64,000 nt of DNA. It comes from Hymenobacter yonginensis. Lineage in GTDB: Bacteria; Bacteroidota; Bacteroidia; Cytophagales; Hymenobacteraceae. Where the stretch lies: contig NZ_CP115396.1 of the NCBI RefSeq assembly GCF_027625995.1, positions 1,178,001 to 1,242,000 on the forward strand, written 5' to 3'. The notes under the pieces were generated by a model, which made no database searches, had not been told where the DNA came from, and worked only from the letters and a program-made list of their open reading frames with translations. Shown piece by piece: positions 48,023-56,910 of the stretch (its first letter is position 1; every line of letters begins with the position of its first letter). Position numbers and translations under genes: made by a program.

Positions 48023-49042
48023 ATGAAATTTGGCTATTGGATGCCCATTTTCGGGGGCTGGCTGCGCAACGTCGAGGACGAGCAGATGCCCACCGACTGG
48101 AGCTACGTGAAGCAGCTGGCGCAGCGCAGCGAAGCCCTGGGCTACGACCTGACGCTGATTGCGGAGCTGTACCTGAACGATATCAAAGGCACCGAAGCCC
48201 CGTCGCTGGAGGCTTGGAGCACGGCCGCCGCGCTGGCCGCCGTGACCGAGCAGCTGGAAATTATGGTGGCCGTGCGCCCCACTTTCCATAACCCCGCGCT
48301 GCTGGCTAAGCAGGCCGCCAACATCGATTTGATTGCGCCCGGGCGGTTGTCGCTGAACGTGGTATCGAGCTGGTGGAAGGATGAGGCCACCAAGTATGGC
48401 CTGCACTTCGAGCAGCACGACGACCGGTACGCCCGCACCCGCGAGTGGCTGGACGTGGTGACCAACGTGTGGAAGCAGGACCATTTCAGCTACGACGGCA
48501 AGTATTACCAGGTGGCCGATAACGTGCTGCAGCCCAAGCCAGCCAAAGTCCCGTTCCTGTACGCCGGCGGCGAATCGGAAGCGGCCAAGGACTTGATTTC
48601 GACCCAGTGCGACGGTTACGTGATGCACGGCGACTCGCCGGAGCTCATCGGCGCCCGCATTGCCGACATGCGTCGTCGCCGCGAACAGAAAGGCCTGCCG
48701 CCCATGAAGTTTGGCGTGGCCGGCTATACCATCGTGCGCGACTCGGAGCAGGATGTGAAAAAGGAGCTGGACCGCATCACCAACGTGAAGGCCTCGGCCT
48801 CGGGCTACGGCAACTACCAGCAGTGGCTGGCCGGCACCCAGCTGGAGCAGCAGGTGTCGCTGCACGACTACTCGGTGTCCAACCGTGGCCTGCGCACCGG
48901 CCTGACCGGCACGCCGGCCCAGCTGCAGGACCGGATTGGCGCTTTCGAGGACGTAGGCGTGGATTTCTTCCTGTTGCAGGCTAGCCCGCAGCTGGAGGAA
49001 ATGGAGCGTTTCTCCGAATCCGTTATCCAGACGCTGGTGTAG
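48023..49042 (+). CDS. LLM-class FMNH2-dependent monooxygenase, SfnG/SsuD-like
   Basis: 339 residues of the bacterial-luciferase TIM-barrel family. MKFGYWMPIFGGWLRNVED at the start, VAVRPTFHNPALLAKQAANI, DLIAPGRLSLNVVSSWWKDE, EQHDDRYARTREWLDVV and the C-terminal LTGTPAQLQDRIGAFEDVGVDFF follow the pattern of dimethylsulfone monooxygenase SfnG and alkanesulfonate monooxygenase SsuD. Such enzymes release sulfite or sulfinates from organosulfur compounds. The family call is secure; the sulfur substrate is inferred from resemblance and from the upstream SAM riboswitch. The partner flavin reductase is not in view. Confidence 0.88.
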   Translation: MKFGYWMPIFGGWLRNVEDEQMPTDWSYVKQLAQRSEALGYDLTLIAELYLNDIKGTEAPSLEAWSTAAALAAVTEQLEIMVAVRPTFHNPALLAKQAANIDLIAPGRLSLNVVSSWWKDEATKYGLHFEQHDDRYARTREWLDVVTNVWKQDHFSYDGKYYQVADNVLQPKPAKVPFLYAGGESEAAKDLISTQCDGYVMHGDSPELIGARIADMRRRREQKGLPPMKFGVAGYTIVRDSEQDVKKELDRITNVKASASGYGNYQQWLAGTQLEQQVSLHDYSVSNRGLRTGLTGTPAQLQDRIGAFEDVGVDFFLLQASPQLEEMERFSESVIQTLV

Positions 49043-49168
49043 CGTCGTTACTTTCAAACGTCAATCTCTCACGTACTGGCGGGCAGCCTGCCCCTAACCA
49101 GTTGCCTATCACCCCACTACCAGCAAGGCGCCGCTACACAACGGCTGCGTGCGTCTTCACCCTCTTTC

Positions 49169-50620
49169 ATGCTTAGAAAATCACTGGAACTGCTGCGGCA
49201 GGAGGCGGCCGAAACCGGCGCCGGAACGCTCAAACGAAGCCTGAATGGCTTCAACCTCATTACCATCGGCATCGGCGTAATTATCGGGGCGGGCCTGTTC
49301 TCGCTCACGGGCATTGCCGCCGCCAACAACGCCGGCCCGGCCGTAACGCTGTCGTTTGTGGTGGCGGCGGTGGGCTGCGCCTTCTCGGCGCTGTGCTACG
49401 CCGAGTTTGCCTCCATGGTGCCGGTGTCGGGCTCGGCCTATACTTACGCCTACGCCACCATGGGCGAGCTGTTTGCCTGGATTATCGGCTGGGACTTGGT
49501 GCTCGAATACTCGGTAGGCGCGGCCACGGTGGCCATCAGCTGGTCGCAGTACCTGCTCAAGTTCCTGAGCAAGTACGGCATCATTGTGCCGCCGCAGCTG
49601 GTGATGTCGCCGTTTGAAACGGCCACGCTGGCCGACGGCAGCACGGTGCACGGCTTTGTCAATATTCCGGCCATGCTGATTGTGCTGGCCATCACCATGA
49701 TTATCATTCGGGGCACGTCGGGCTCGGCGTGGTTCAATGCGCTGGTCGTGACGCTGAAGGTGTCGGTGGTGCTGGTGTTTATCGCGCTGGGCTGGCAGTA
49801 TATCGATCCGGCCAACTACCAACCATACATTCCGCAGAATACCGGGGTGTTTGGTGAGTTTGGCTGGAGCGGTATTCTGCGTGGGGCCGGGGTGGTGTTC
49901 TTCGTGTTCATCGGGTTTGATATCGTGGCCACCATGGCCCAGGAAACCAAGAATCCGCAGCGCAATATGCCCATCGGCATCATTGGCTCGCTCGTTATCT
50001 GCACCATTCTATTCGTGCTGTTCGGGCACGTGATGACCGGCTTGGCCAATTACACCGAGTTCAAGAACAGCGCCGCGCCGGTGGCTATTGCCATTGAGAA
50101 AACGCCTTACGCCTGGCTGTCGTCGGCCGTGATTCTGGCCATCATCATCGGCTATACCTCCGTAATTCTGGTGGACTTGCTAGGCCAGAGCCGGGTGTTT
50201 TTCAGCATGGCCAAAGACGGCCTGCTGCCCCCGGTTTTCGCCCGGATTCACGAACGGTTCCGCACGCCGCTGCAGTCAAACCTGCTGCTGGGGCTGTTCA
50301 TTGCGCTGTTCGCTGGCTTCGTGCCGATTTCGGTGGTGGGCGAGATGACGAGCATCGGTACGCTGCTGGCCTTCGTGATGGTGTGCGTAGGCATCCTCAT
50401 CATGCGCAAGCGCGAGCCCGACGCCCCGCGCGGGTTCCGCACGCCCTGGGTGCCGCTGGTGCCCATTCTCGGCATCCTGACCTGCGTGCTGATGATGGTG
50501 TCGCTGCCCTGGGAAACGTGGCTACGGCTGGCCGTATGGCTGGCTATCGGCCTGGCCATCTACTTCGGCTACGGCCGCAAGCACAGTAAGCTGGGAAATG
50601 AATTAAAAATCAAGAATTAA
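49169..50620 (+). CDS. APC-family amino acid permease
   Basis: 483 residues, about twelve membrane spans. The APC signature IGIGVIIGAGLFSLTGIAAA lies in the first span, followed by YAEFASMVPVSGSAYTYAYATMGELFAW and FVFIGFDIVATMAQETKNPQRNMPIGI, typical of the CAT/YfnA branch for cationic or neutral amino acids. It begins 126 bp after the monooxygenase gene with no terminator between them, so it may share the riboswitch-controlled transcript. A methionine or sulfur amino-acid substrate would fit but is inference. The C-terminus (LGNELKIKN) comes from AT-rich repeat-like sequence. Confidence 0.9.
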   Translation: MLRKSLELLRQEAAETGAGTLKRSLNGFNLITIGIGVIIGAGLFSLTGIAAANNAGPAVTLSFVVAAVGCAFSALCYAEFASMVPVSGSAYTYAYATMGELFAWIIGWDLVLEYSVGAATVAISWSQYLLKFLSKYGIIVPPQLVMSPFETATLADGSTVHGFVNIPAMLIVLAITMIIIRGTSGSAWFNALVVTLKVSVVLVFIALGWQYIDPANYQPYIPQNTGVFGEFGWSGILRGAGVVFFVFIGFDIVATMAQETKNPQRNMPIGIIGSLVICTILFVLFGHVMTGLANYTEFKNSAAPVAIAIEKTPYAWLSSAVILAIIIGYTSVILVDLLGQSRVFFSMAKDGLLPPVFARIHERFRTPLQSNLLLGLFIALFAGFVPISVVGEMTSIGTLLAFVMVCVGILIMRKREPDAPRGFRTPWVPLVPILGILTCVLMMVSLPWETWLRLAVWLAIGLAIYFGYGRKHSKLGNELKIKN

Positions 50621-50747
50621 AAATTGAGCATTGGGCCGGTATGGCCCGCCGCAACAGCCGGGGCCGGGAGGTTCCGGCTGTTTGCGTTATGGGGTGGCTT
50701 GCGGAGAAAAAACCGGTCGGCGCCGGGTTTCTGCGTATAACGAGGCT

Positions 50748-51506
50748 ATGTCTACTCGTCGCACGTTCCTTTCTTCGCTCGCGCTGGCTGCCACGGCGGC
50801 CGCGCTGCCTTCTTCGCTTATGGCCATGCCCCTCGCCGCCCGTCCCAAAGTGCTGTTGTTCGATGTCAACGAAACCCTACTCGACCTGCGCAAGCTGCAG
50901 AGGGCCATCAACGAGGAGTTTAAATGGGAGTTTGCCTTCAAGCAGTGGTTTTCGCTGCTGCTGCAATACTCGCTCGTAGATACCACCACGGCCGCTTACC
51001 ACGATTTCGGGCAGATTGGGGCCGCCGCCCTCGATATGCTGGCGCAGTCCTTGGGCCAGTCGGCCCGCCCCGAAGCGCGCAAGAAGGAGCTGCTGGCCCT
51101 CATCACCGAGCTGCCACCGCACCCCGACGTAGTGCCCGCCCTCACGCGCCTGCAGAAAGCCGGATTCCGCATGGCCACGCTCACCAACTCATCGGGCCCG
51201 GCCGTGAAAAAGCAGATAGCCTACGCCGGCCTCGGCAGCTTCTTCGAGCAACTGCTGAGCGTGGACGTTGTGCAGCGCTACAAGCCCCACCCCGACACCT
51301 ACCGCATGGCCTGCCAGAAGCTCCAGGTGGCTCCCGCCGACACGTTGCTGATTGCGGCCCACGGCTGGGATACGGCCGGAGCCGTGCGCGCCGGCCTGCA
51401 GGCGGCCTTCGTGGCACGCTCTGGCCAAGCGCTGTACCCGCTGGCCGCCGCCCCCGCCTACACCGGCCCTACTGTAGCGGATATTGCCCGGCAGTTGGGC
51501 GCGTAG
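50748..51506 (+). CDS. Haloacid dehalogenase type II with Tat signal
   Basis: 252 residues from ATG 50748. The N-terminus STRRTFLSSLALAATAAALP is a twin-arginine signal, so the folded enzyme should be exported. The HAD core has the nucleophile in LLFDVNETLLD, motif II ATLTNSSGP, the lysine in VVQRYKPHPDTYRMA and motif IV IAAHGWDTAGAVRAG. The family removes halide from 2-haloacids, with water as acceptor; an Asp-based phosphatase activity is an alternative. It is a single-gene unit between the permease and a CPBP protease. Confidence 0.87.
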   Translation: MSTRRTFLSSLALAATAAALPSSLMAMPLAARPKVLLFDVNETLLDLRKLQRAINEEFKWEFAFKQWFSLLLQYSLVDTTTAAYHDFGQIGAAALDMLAQSLGQSARPEARKKELLALITELPPHPDVVPALTRLQKAGFRMATLTNSSGPAVKKQIAYAGLGSFFEQLLSVDVVQRYKPHPDTYRMACQKLQVAPADTLLIAAHGWDTAGAVRAGLQAAFVARSGQALYPLAAAPAYTGPTVADIARQLGA

Positions 51507-51544
51507 GAGGTGCCGTTAAGCAGTGGAATTGGGGGTTTCTGCGG

Positions 51545-51575
51545 TTGGGATTAGGCCTGCTGACACGTAGCTTTG
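51545..51575 (+). promoter_or_regulatory. Promoter of the CPBP protease gene
   Basis: TTG (51545-51547), a 20-bp spacer and TAGCTTTG (51568-51575) match the Bacteroidota promoter. The GTG start lies 28 bp downstream. Confidence 0.75.
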
Positions 51576-51603
51576 AGCCCGTATCCAGCTTATTCTATCT
51601 TCT

Positions 51604-52485
51604 GTGGAAACTATAGTTGCGCTTCCCGTCCCGGCCGTTCAAGCCAAATCAGTCTATCCCACCATCAAAGAAAGCTGGGGTTTTCTGGGGTGGTATTTGT
51701 TGTTTTCATTAGTGGTGGGAGTGCCGGTTCTGCTGATAGTGGAGAAGCTGCTTTCCTTGCCCACGGCCGTAGCGCTATTGCTGTTTGCGGTAGCTGGCAA
51801 CGGTACGCTGCTGTGGTTTCTGCGGCGGCGGTACTCCGGCCGCTGGCCCGGTATCAACATGCACGGGCGGGTGCCCGGCTGGCTGATTGTGGCGCTGCCC
51901 GTGCTGGTGCTGGCGGCTGATATGGTGCTTTCGCTGATAGACCTGCTGCACCTGCCGGCCTTCGTGTCAGAATCCACCTACCAGAAATTGCTGCAACTGC
52001 CCGTTGCCGCGTTTTTGATTTTGTGCGTGGCGGCTCCGGTGCTGGAGGAGCTGTTGCTGCGGGGCGTGGTGCTGCAGGGGCTGCTGCGCAACTTTCCCGA
52101 CCGGCCGTGGGTGGCCATCGGGCAGTCGGCTCTGGTTTTTGGGGTGATGCACTTCAATCCGCCGCAAAGCCTGGCCACATTTCTGCTGGGGGTGCTGATG
52201 GGCTGGCTGTATTACCGCACCCGCTCGCTGTGGCTGTGCATAGGCGTACATTTTCTCAACAACCTGTTCGCTTCCACGTCCATGCTGGCTAACAAAGGAG
52301 TTTCCAGGCATGAAGAGGTTACGGCTGCGTTTGGGGCGCCCTGGATATACACCGCGGTGGTGGCCCTGAGCGTTCTGGTACTGGCTGGGCTGTTGTGGCG
52401 CGTGCACCAGACCACTACGCCACCAGCCGAACCCGTTTCGAAGGAAGCGCAACCAATGGTAGAGGCACGCAGCCCAGCTGAGTAG
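51604..52485 (+). CDS. CPBP-family intramembrane glutamic protease
   Basis: 293 residues from a GTG at 51604, with about seven membrane spans. The Abi/CAAX protease motifs are all present: EELLLRGVVLQGL (EExxxR), ALVFGVMHFN (FxxxH) and LCIGVHFLNNLFA (HxxxN/B). Bacterial members serve in bacteriocin self-immunity or membrane-protein processing; the function here cannot be told. The C-terminal tail is Pro/Glu-rich and soluble. It has its own strong promoter, and the adjacent flippase is convergent. Confidence 0.9.
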   Translation: METIVALPVPAVQAKSVYPTIKESWGFLGWYLLFSLVVGVPVLLIVEKLLSLPTAVALLLFAVAGNGTLLWFLRRRYSGRWPGINMHGRVPGWLIVALPVLVLAADMVLSLIDLLHLPAFVSESTYQKLLQLPVAAFLILCVAAPVLEELLLRGVVLQGLLRNFPDRPWVAIGQSALVFGVMHFNPPQSLATFLLGVLMGWLYYRTRSLWLCIGVHFLNNLFASTSMLANKGVSRHEEVTAAFGAPWIYTAVVALSVLVLAGLLWRVHQTTTPPAEPVSKEAQPMVEARSPAE

Positions 52486-52576
52486 CCTGGCAGCCAGCAG
52501 GTAATTTGGGGGAACTCCTACACCGGTCTGTGCCGGCAGGAGACATTTTCAGGTAATGAGCCGCAACTCAGGCTAC

Positions 52577-54055
52577 TTAAGCCGCCCCTCGTTTCAGCAG
52601 CTTCTGCATCGTTTCGCGTACCTGGGGCTCGGCGTTAGTGAGCAGCAACAGGCCGCCGTACACGGCCGTCAGCAGGGTGGAGCGCAGCAGCATCGTGACG
52701 AACAGGGAGTGCACGAATGGCACCAGCCACGCCGTCAGCCCCGCCACGGCCGCCAGCAGCAGAATCAGCGGTACGCGTTTATCAAACGGCTGCAGCCCGA
52801 AGCTGTGCCACACAAACCAGGTGCGCGCAATATTGATGAGCACCATGGCTACGGAAGCTGCCACGGCAGCGCCCGTTAGGCCGAGGCGCGGAATCAGCAG
52901 CAGATTCATGAGCACCGTGGCGCCGGCCAGCGAGGCATTGAACACCAAGTCGTAGCGGTAGCGTGGCGACGTGACGACGATGAGGCCGTTGACGCCGGTG
53001 ATGCCATCAAACAGCCGGCCAGCCAGTAGAATGAGTACCGAGGTGGCGCCGGCGGCGTAGGCCGGCTTCATCTGGGCAAAGATGAAGTCGAGGTTGAGGC
53101 CGATGCCCAGCGCCAGATAGCAGCCCAGCAGCGTATTGAGGCGGGTGGTGCGCTGGTAGAAATCGGCCATGCGGGCGTGGTCGTTGTCTTTCCAGTAGTC
53201 GGCCAGCAGCGGGAAGGCAATTTTGTACAGCGCCCGAAACGGCAGCACCAGCGCCGTGCTGATGAAAAACGCCACGCTGTAGATACCGGCCCCATCAAAA
53301 CTGACCTTGGAGCCGACCATCAGCGAGTCGATGGTGGTGATGATGACGCCCGACACGTTGCCGAGCAGCGCGAAGGCCCCAAAGCTGAGCATTTCGCCGA
53401 GTGGCCGCACCCGTAGCGCCGCCCGCGTGGGCCGCAGGTGCAGCTCGCCGATGTAGGCCGTGTAGAGCGTGAGCAGCAGCGCAATGCTACTGCTGGCCCC
53501 GATGTACCATAGCACGTAGCCGTGGAAGTTGAGGTAGCCGCCGCCAAACAGCAGCGCCCCGGCCGTAATCAGCAGCCGCAGGATGATTTCCTGCGCAAAC
53601 GACGAGAAGGCCGTGTGGTAGAGCGACTTCAGGTAAGTATCCTGCAGGTTGAGCAGCAGCGTGAACAAGGCCAGCACCAGCCCCCAGATGTAATACTCGC
53701 GCAGCAAATCGGCGTCCTTGGCGTACCAGCTCAGCACCAGCGGCTTGCCCGCCAGGTACACCGCCGCCACCAGCCCGAAACCCAGCAGCGGCACGCCTAG
53801 CAGAAACGGCAGAAACCCCCGGTGCCCGGTTTCGGGCTGCCGGAAATACGGGAAAAACCGGACGCCCATGTTGCCGAACCCAAACGCCGATACCTGCGCA
53901 AACATGGTGGCCAGTGCCACCAGTACGCTGGTCAGGCCAATCTGGCGCGGCTCCAGCACTTTGGGCAGCACCAGCACCGTATTCACAAAGCCCAGCGCCA
54001 GGCCCGCGTAAGAAATAACCGTGTTGCGCAGCCCCTGCCGCCGAACGATACCCAA
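52577..54055 (-). CDS. Polysaccharide flippase (Wzx/MATE-like)
   Basis: 492 residues, about fourteen membrane spans. GLRNTVISYAGLALGFVNTVLVLPKVL is the usual start of Wzx-type flippases, and FGFGNMGVRFFPYFRQPETG, TAFSSFAQEIILRLLITAGAL and FALLGNVSGVIITTIDSLMVG support it. These proteins move lipid-linked oligosaccharides across the inner membrane. It is the last gene of the long minus-strand surface-glycan operon (63040-52577), which fits export of a nonulosonic-acid-containing glycan. No polymerase or ligase gene is visible. Confidence 0.9.
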   Translation of the reverse strand: MGIVRRQGLRNTVISYAGLALGFVNTVLVLPKVLEPRQIGLTSVLVALATMFAQVSAFGFGNMGVRFFPYFRQPETGHRGFLPFLLGVPLLGFGLVAAVYLAGKPLVLSWYAKDADLLREYYIWGLVLALFTLLLNLQDTYLKSLYHTAFSSFAQEIILRLLITAGALLFGGGYLNFHGYVLWYIGASSSIALLLTLYTAYIGELHLRPTRAALRVRPLGEMLSFGAFALLGNVSGVIITTIDSLMVGSKVSFDGAGIYSVAFFISTALVLPFRALYKIAFPLLADYWKDNDHARMADFYQRTTRLNTLLGCYLALGIGLNLDFIFAQMKPAYAAGATSVLILLAGRLFDGITGVNGLIVVTSPRYRYDLVFNASLAGATVLMNLLLIPRLGLTGAAVAASVAMVLINIARTWFVWHSFGLQPFDKRVPLILLLAAVAGLTAWLVPFVHSLFVTMLLRSTLLTAVYGGLLLLTNAEPQVRETMQKLLKRGAA

Positions 54056-54057
54056 GA

Positions 54058-54170
54058 TGGTGGATTAGTGGATTGGTGAATTAGTGGATTGAGTGGGGAA
54101 GAGTGGGCTAGAATGCAGCGTCAAAACGCTCAATCCACCACCCCAGCATCCCACCAATCCACCACATCCG
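54058..54170. repeat. GTGGATT-word repeat overlapping the deacetylase 3' end
   Basis: The left part (54059-54095) has GTGGATTAG, TGGATTGG and GTGGATTGAG; the right part (54130-54166) has the complements CAATCCACC and CCAATCCACC within the last codons of the deacetylase gene. Confidence 0.65.
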
Positions 54171-55515
54171 TGCCGTTGACGAAGGCCGTGTTGCGGCTGC
54201 GAAGGTAGTGCATCAGCTCGGCGAACTGGCGCGGGCCGGTGGCGGTATTGGCGGGGTCGAAGTGGTCGTTGTGCCAGAGCAGCGTGCAGACGCCGCCGAA
54301 CCGCCCGATTTCCCGGAACATGGGCGTCAGGGCCGGCAGGATTTCGTCGGGGGCCAGCTGCAGATAGTTGGGGTGGTGCAGCGTAGCATCCATGACGTTG
54401 AGCGGGATTTCCAGGAAGTCGAACCGCTTGCCGGTTTGGAAGTCGAATGGCTGGAACGGCAGGCAGTAGGAGTTGCGGAAGCCGTAGTGCTCGGCAAAGC
54501 CCAGCGTGGAATCGTACTCAAAAGCCAGATCATCCACCAAAGCCGGCGTAATGCGTGGCTCCCATTGCAGATAGTGGAAGCGCACCCCTGGGACATTGTC
54601 GGGAGTGCAGAAGCCAATGGATGCTTCCTGCATCAGCTGGCTGGCATTACTGGAAGTGCCGATGCTGGCGTGTAAGCGAATTTCAGCTCCAGCAGCTTCC
54701 AGTGCCCGGATACGGGGCAGCACAGTTATAAGTTTATAATCCGCATTGGGTGTACTGTCGGCTGCTTTCCGGTGCTCAGGCAGAAAGAAAAACGTGCTCT
54801 TCGCCCCGAATTCCGCCACTGTGCGCTGCACCAGCTCCAGGTTGTTCCAGGCGTCGGGCTGCGTGAAATGCCGCCACAGCTGCCGCCCGAAATTCAGCAG
54901 CCGGCCACTGCGAAGAGCGACTTTAGCCGGCGCCTTCCAAGCGCCGTGCAGGCTGTCGATATCGTGCGTGACGAAGGTGGCAAAGGGCGCGCCACCCGCC
55001 CAGCGGCGCGGCGCCAGCGGCTGGTCCGTGGCGTGCTCCACGGCCGTTTTCAGCACCTCAAAGTAATAATTGACGACGGGCACGGCCACGAAGCCGTAGC
55101 GGTGCTGCACGCTGGCCGCAAACGGAAAGCGTCCGTGCCGGTCCCGCTCGTCGGAGAAGAACTCCTGCCAGCCGCTGAGCAGGTAAAACGCCACCGACAC
55201 GATATCAGCATTGATGCGCGCCCGGCCGGCCGGCAACAGCTCCAGTAGCGGCGCTTTGGGGTTCGGGTCAAAGAAAAACGGCAGTTGCTGCCCGTGCCAG
55301 TCGCGCCAGTTAGGCGGGGCGGGGTAGGGGCAGGTTTCGGTAAAGAAAGTGCCGGCCGCCTCCGCAATTTCCACCTGCGGCTGCGTGGCGGCATAGCCGA
55401 TGGCCATCTTTGGTACGCCGTCGTAGGCCTGCCGGAAATGGTGCAGCACGTATGCCAGCCGGCTTTCGGGCGTGGTGGCAACGGTGGGAGGTAGCAGCGG
55501 CAACGTGTGTAGCAT
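54130..55515 (-). CDS. Polysaccharide deacetylase-like protein
   Basis: 461 residues from ATG 55515 (MLHTLPLLPPTVATTPESR). The N-terminal part is the conserved region found ahead of Bacteroidota deacetylases (FYLLSGWQEFFSDERDRHGRFPF). The NodB-type core starts FVTHDIDSLHGAW, with the catalytic/metal HDID motif, then AKSTFFFLPEHR and a late LLWHNDHFDPAN. It may remove acetyl groups from a lipid-linked or surface sugar. Both gene ends are built from repeat arms: the C-terminal VDWWDAGVVD and the start region at 55509-55531. Confidence 0.8.
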   Translation of the reverse strand: MLHTLPLLPPTVATTPESRLAYVLHHFRQAYDGVPKMAIGYAATQPQVEIAEAAGTFFTETCPYPAPPNWRDWHGQQLPFFFDPNPKAPLLELLPAGRARINADIVSVAFYLLSGWQEFFSDERDRHGRFPFAASVQHRYGFVAVPVVNYYFEVLKTAVEHATDQPLAPRRWAGGAPFATFVTHDIDSLHGAWKAPAKVALRSGRLLNFGRQLWRHFTQPDAWNNLELVQRTVAEFGAKSTFFFLPEHRKAADSTPNADYKLITVLPRIRALEAAGAEIRLHASIGTSSNASQLMQEASIGFCTPDNVPGVRFHYLQWEPRITPALVDDLAFEYDSTLGFAEHYGFRNSYCLPFQPFDFQTGKRFDFLEIPLNVMDATLHHPNYLQLAPDEILPALTPMFREIGRFGGVCTLLWHNDHFDPANTATGPRQFAELMHYLRSRNTAFVNGTDVVDWWDAGVVD

Positions 55516-55606
55516 ACGCTTTAGCTTGTGCCGGATTTCTGGTGAAAAATAGAGCGGCGTACTGATTTTGGGGCGTGTTCCGCGCACAAGCTAAAGCTTA
55601 TGCTAC
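55509..55606. repeat. Inverted repeat spanning a gene start and a gene stop
   Basis: Arms 55509-55531 and 55584-55606 (23 bp, one mismatch; core GCTTTAGCTTGTGC) enclose 52 bp. The left arm contains the ATG of the deacetylase, the right arm the stop codon of the preceding transferase. Confidence 0.85.
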
Positions 55607-56902
55607 ATCTTCCAGCCACTCGTCGAGCAGGCGGGCGGCGCGCTGCTGGCTACGGCCTTCGTCGGGCGTACCCAGCGTGGCGTTGTAATAAGTGGCCCGC
55701 TGGTATAAATCCAGCGGTTTGTGCTGCTGGTAGCCACGTAACAGCGCCGCCAGCTCTGGCAGGGTGGCGGCGCGTGGTACCAGGCCGTGGGCCACGTAGC
55801 CGTAGTAGTCGTCGGCCACGGCGTGGGTGCCGAAGCGGAAGTACAGGCTGGCCAGGTTCAGCAGCGTAGCTTCGAGGTGGGTACTGGTATCGGCCGCAAT
55901 CAGCGCATCCTGCTGCTGCAGAAACTCGAACACGTTCTGCTGCCGCGCATCCGAAAACTGCAGCTGCGGGTTTTGCTGGCGCAGAAACGAGAAGTCGCGC
56001 GAGTCGCCGGGGTGGGGGCGGAACGTGAAGATGAGGTCCGGAAACTCGCGCAGCAAGTAGGCAATGGTTTCGGTGATGGCCTCGGTGGTATCCAGCGTGT
56101 TGCAGGCCACGCCCACGCGCCGCACGGCCGGGTGCTGGTTTTTCTGACCAAGAAACGCGTCGGCTTTGGGCATGCCTACCAGCGCCACCTGGCCGCGTAC
56201 AGTGCCGCACTGCCGGTACTTGTCCAGCGCATCCTGGCCTTCCAGCAAGCTAAGGTCGAAGCCCAGGGGCGGGAAGTTGGTGCTGACGCTGGCGTGCTGC
56301 ACATAGGCCGTGGGCACGCCCTCGGCGTGGCAGGCCAGCAGCAGGGCGCGGGCGTCGTCGTTGTGGTCGTTGGCAAACACCACGGACCGTGGCCGGTAGT
56401 GGCGCAGGGCCCTCCGGTACACCTCGTAGTAGCCGATGGCGTTGAAAATCAAATCAAAAAACCGCCAGGCCTGCAGGCCTTCCGTGCGGCGCATCGCCCG
56501 GTACACACCCGGCAGCTGCCCATAATACAGCAGTTTGCGCCGCAACGACAGCCGGTTCACCTGCCCATTGTAGCGCCCGATTTCCTTGCTCTGCCCGGCC
56601 ACCAGCACGGCATCAGATCGGGCTTCGCGCAAAAAGTGTAGGGCGTCGTAGTTGTTCTGGCTCACCACGTACAGCCACACTTTGCCGTGTAGCTGCTCTG
56701 GATTGTGGATGGGCCGAAACACATTGCCCACCAGCCGTACGGCCGCGTAGCCCGCCACCTTCAGCAGCCGCTTCCAGGGGCTAACTGGGGAAATGGGTTC
56801 CAGCATACGGGCCGGCAGCGCTGCAAACAGCGGCGTAAACCGCAGCTGCAACATGTCGCGTAGGCGGGCAGCGGAGGTAGGCGGGACAGCAGAATCAGGC
56901 AT
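55598..56902 (-). CDS. Putative GT-B-type surface-glycan transferase
   Basis: 434 residues from ATG 56902. No family is certain. It has two Rossmann-like halves: KVWLYVVSQNNYDALHFLRE and SVVFANDHNDDARALLLACHAEGVPTAYVQHASVS in the first, and VGVACNTLDTTEAITETIAYLLREFPDLIFTFRPHPGDS plus DALIAADTSTHLEATLLNLASLYFRFG in the second. RPHPGD and the D-S/T-E pattern occur in polysialyltransferase, KpsC/KpsS and CDP-glycerol glycerophosphotransferase-type GT-B enzymes. Its place next to pseI suggests a nonulosonic-acid (NulO) transferase. The stop codon lies in a repeat arm. Confidence 0.7.
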   Translation of the reverse strand: MPDSAVPPTSAARLRDMLQLRFTPLFAALPARMLEPISPVSPWKRLLKVAGYAAVRLVGNVFRPIHNPEQLHGKVWLYVVSQNNYDALHFLREARSDAVLVAGQSKEIGRYNGQVNRLSLRRKLLYYGQLPGVYRAMRRTEGLQAWRFFDLIFNAIGYYEVYRRALRHYRPRSVVFANDHNDDARALLLACHAEGVPTAYVQHASVSTNFPPLGFDLSLLEGQDALDKYRQCGTVRGQVALVGMPKADAFLGQKNQHPAVRRVGVACNTLDTTEAITETIAYLLREFPDLIFTFRPHPGDSRDFSFLRQQNPQLQFSDARQQNVFEFLQQQDALIAADTSTHLEATLLNLASLYFRFGTHAVADDYYGYVAHGLVPRAATLPELAALLRGYQQHKPLDLYQRATYYNATLGTPDEGRSQQRAARLLDEWLEDVA

Positions 56903-56910
56903 GGCTAAGG

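Noticed and set aside
49043-49168. A second riboswitch or promoter before the amino-acid permease
   Set aside because: No SAM-core words and no clear TAnnTTTG box were found; the gap is short and plain.
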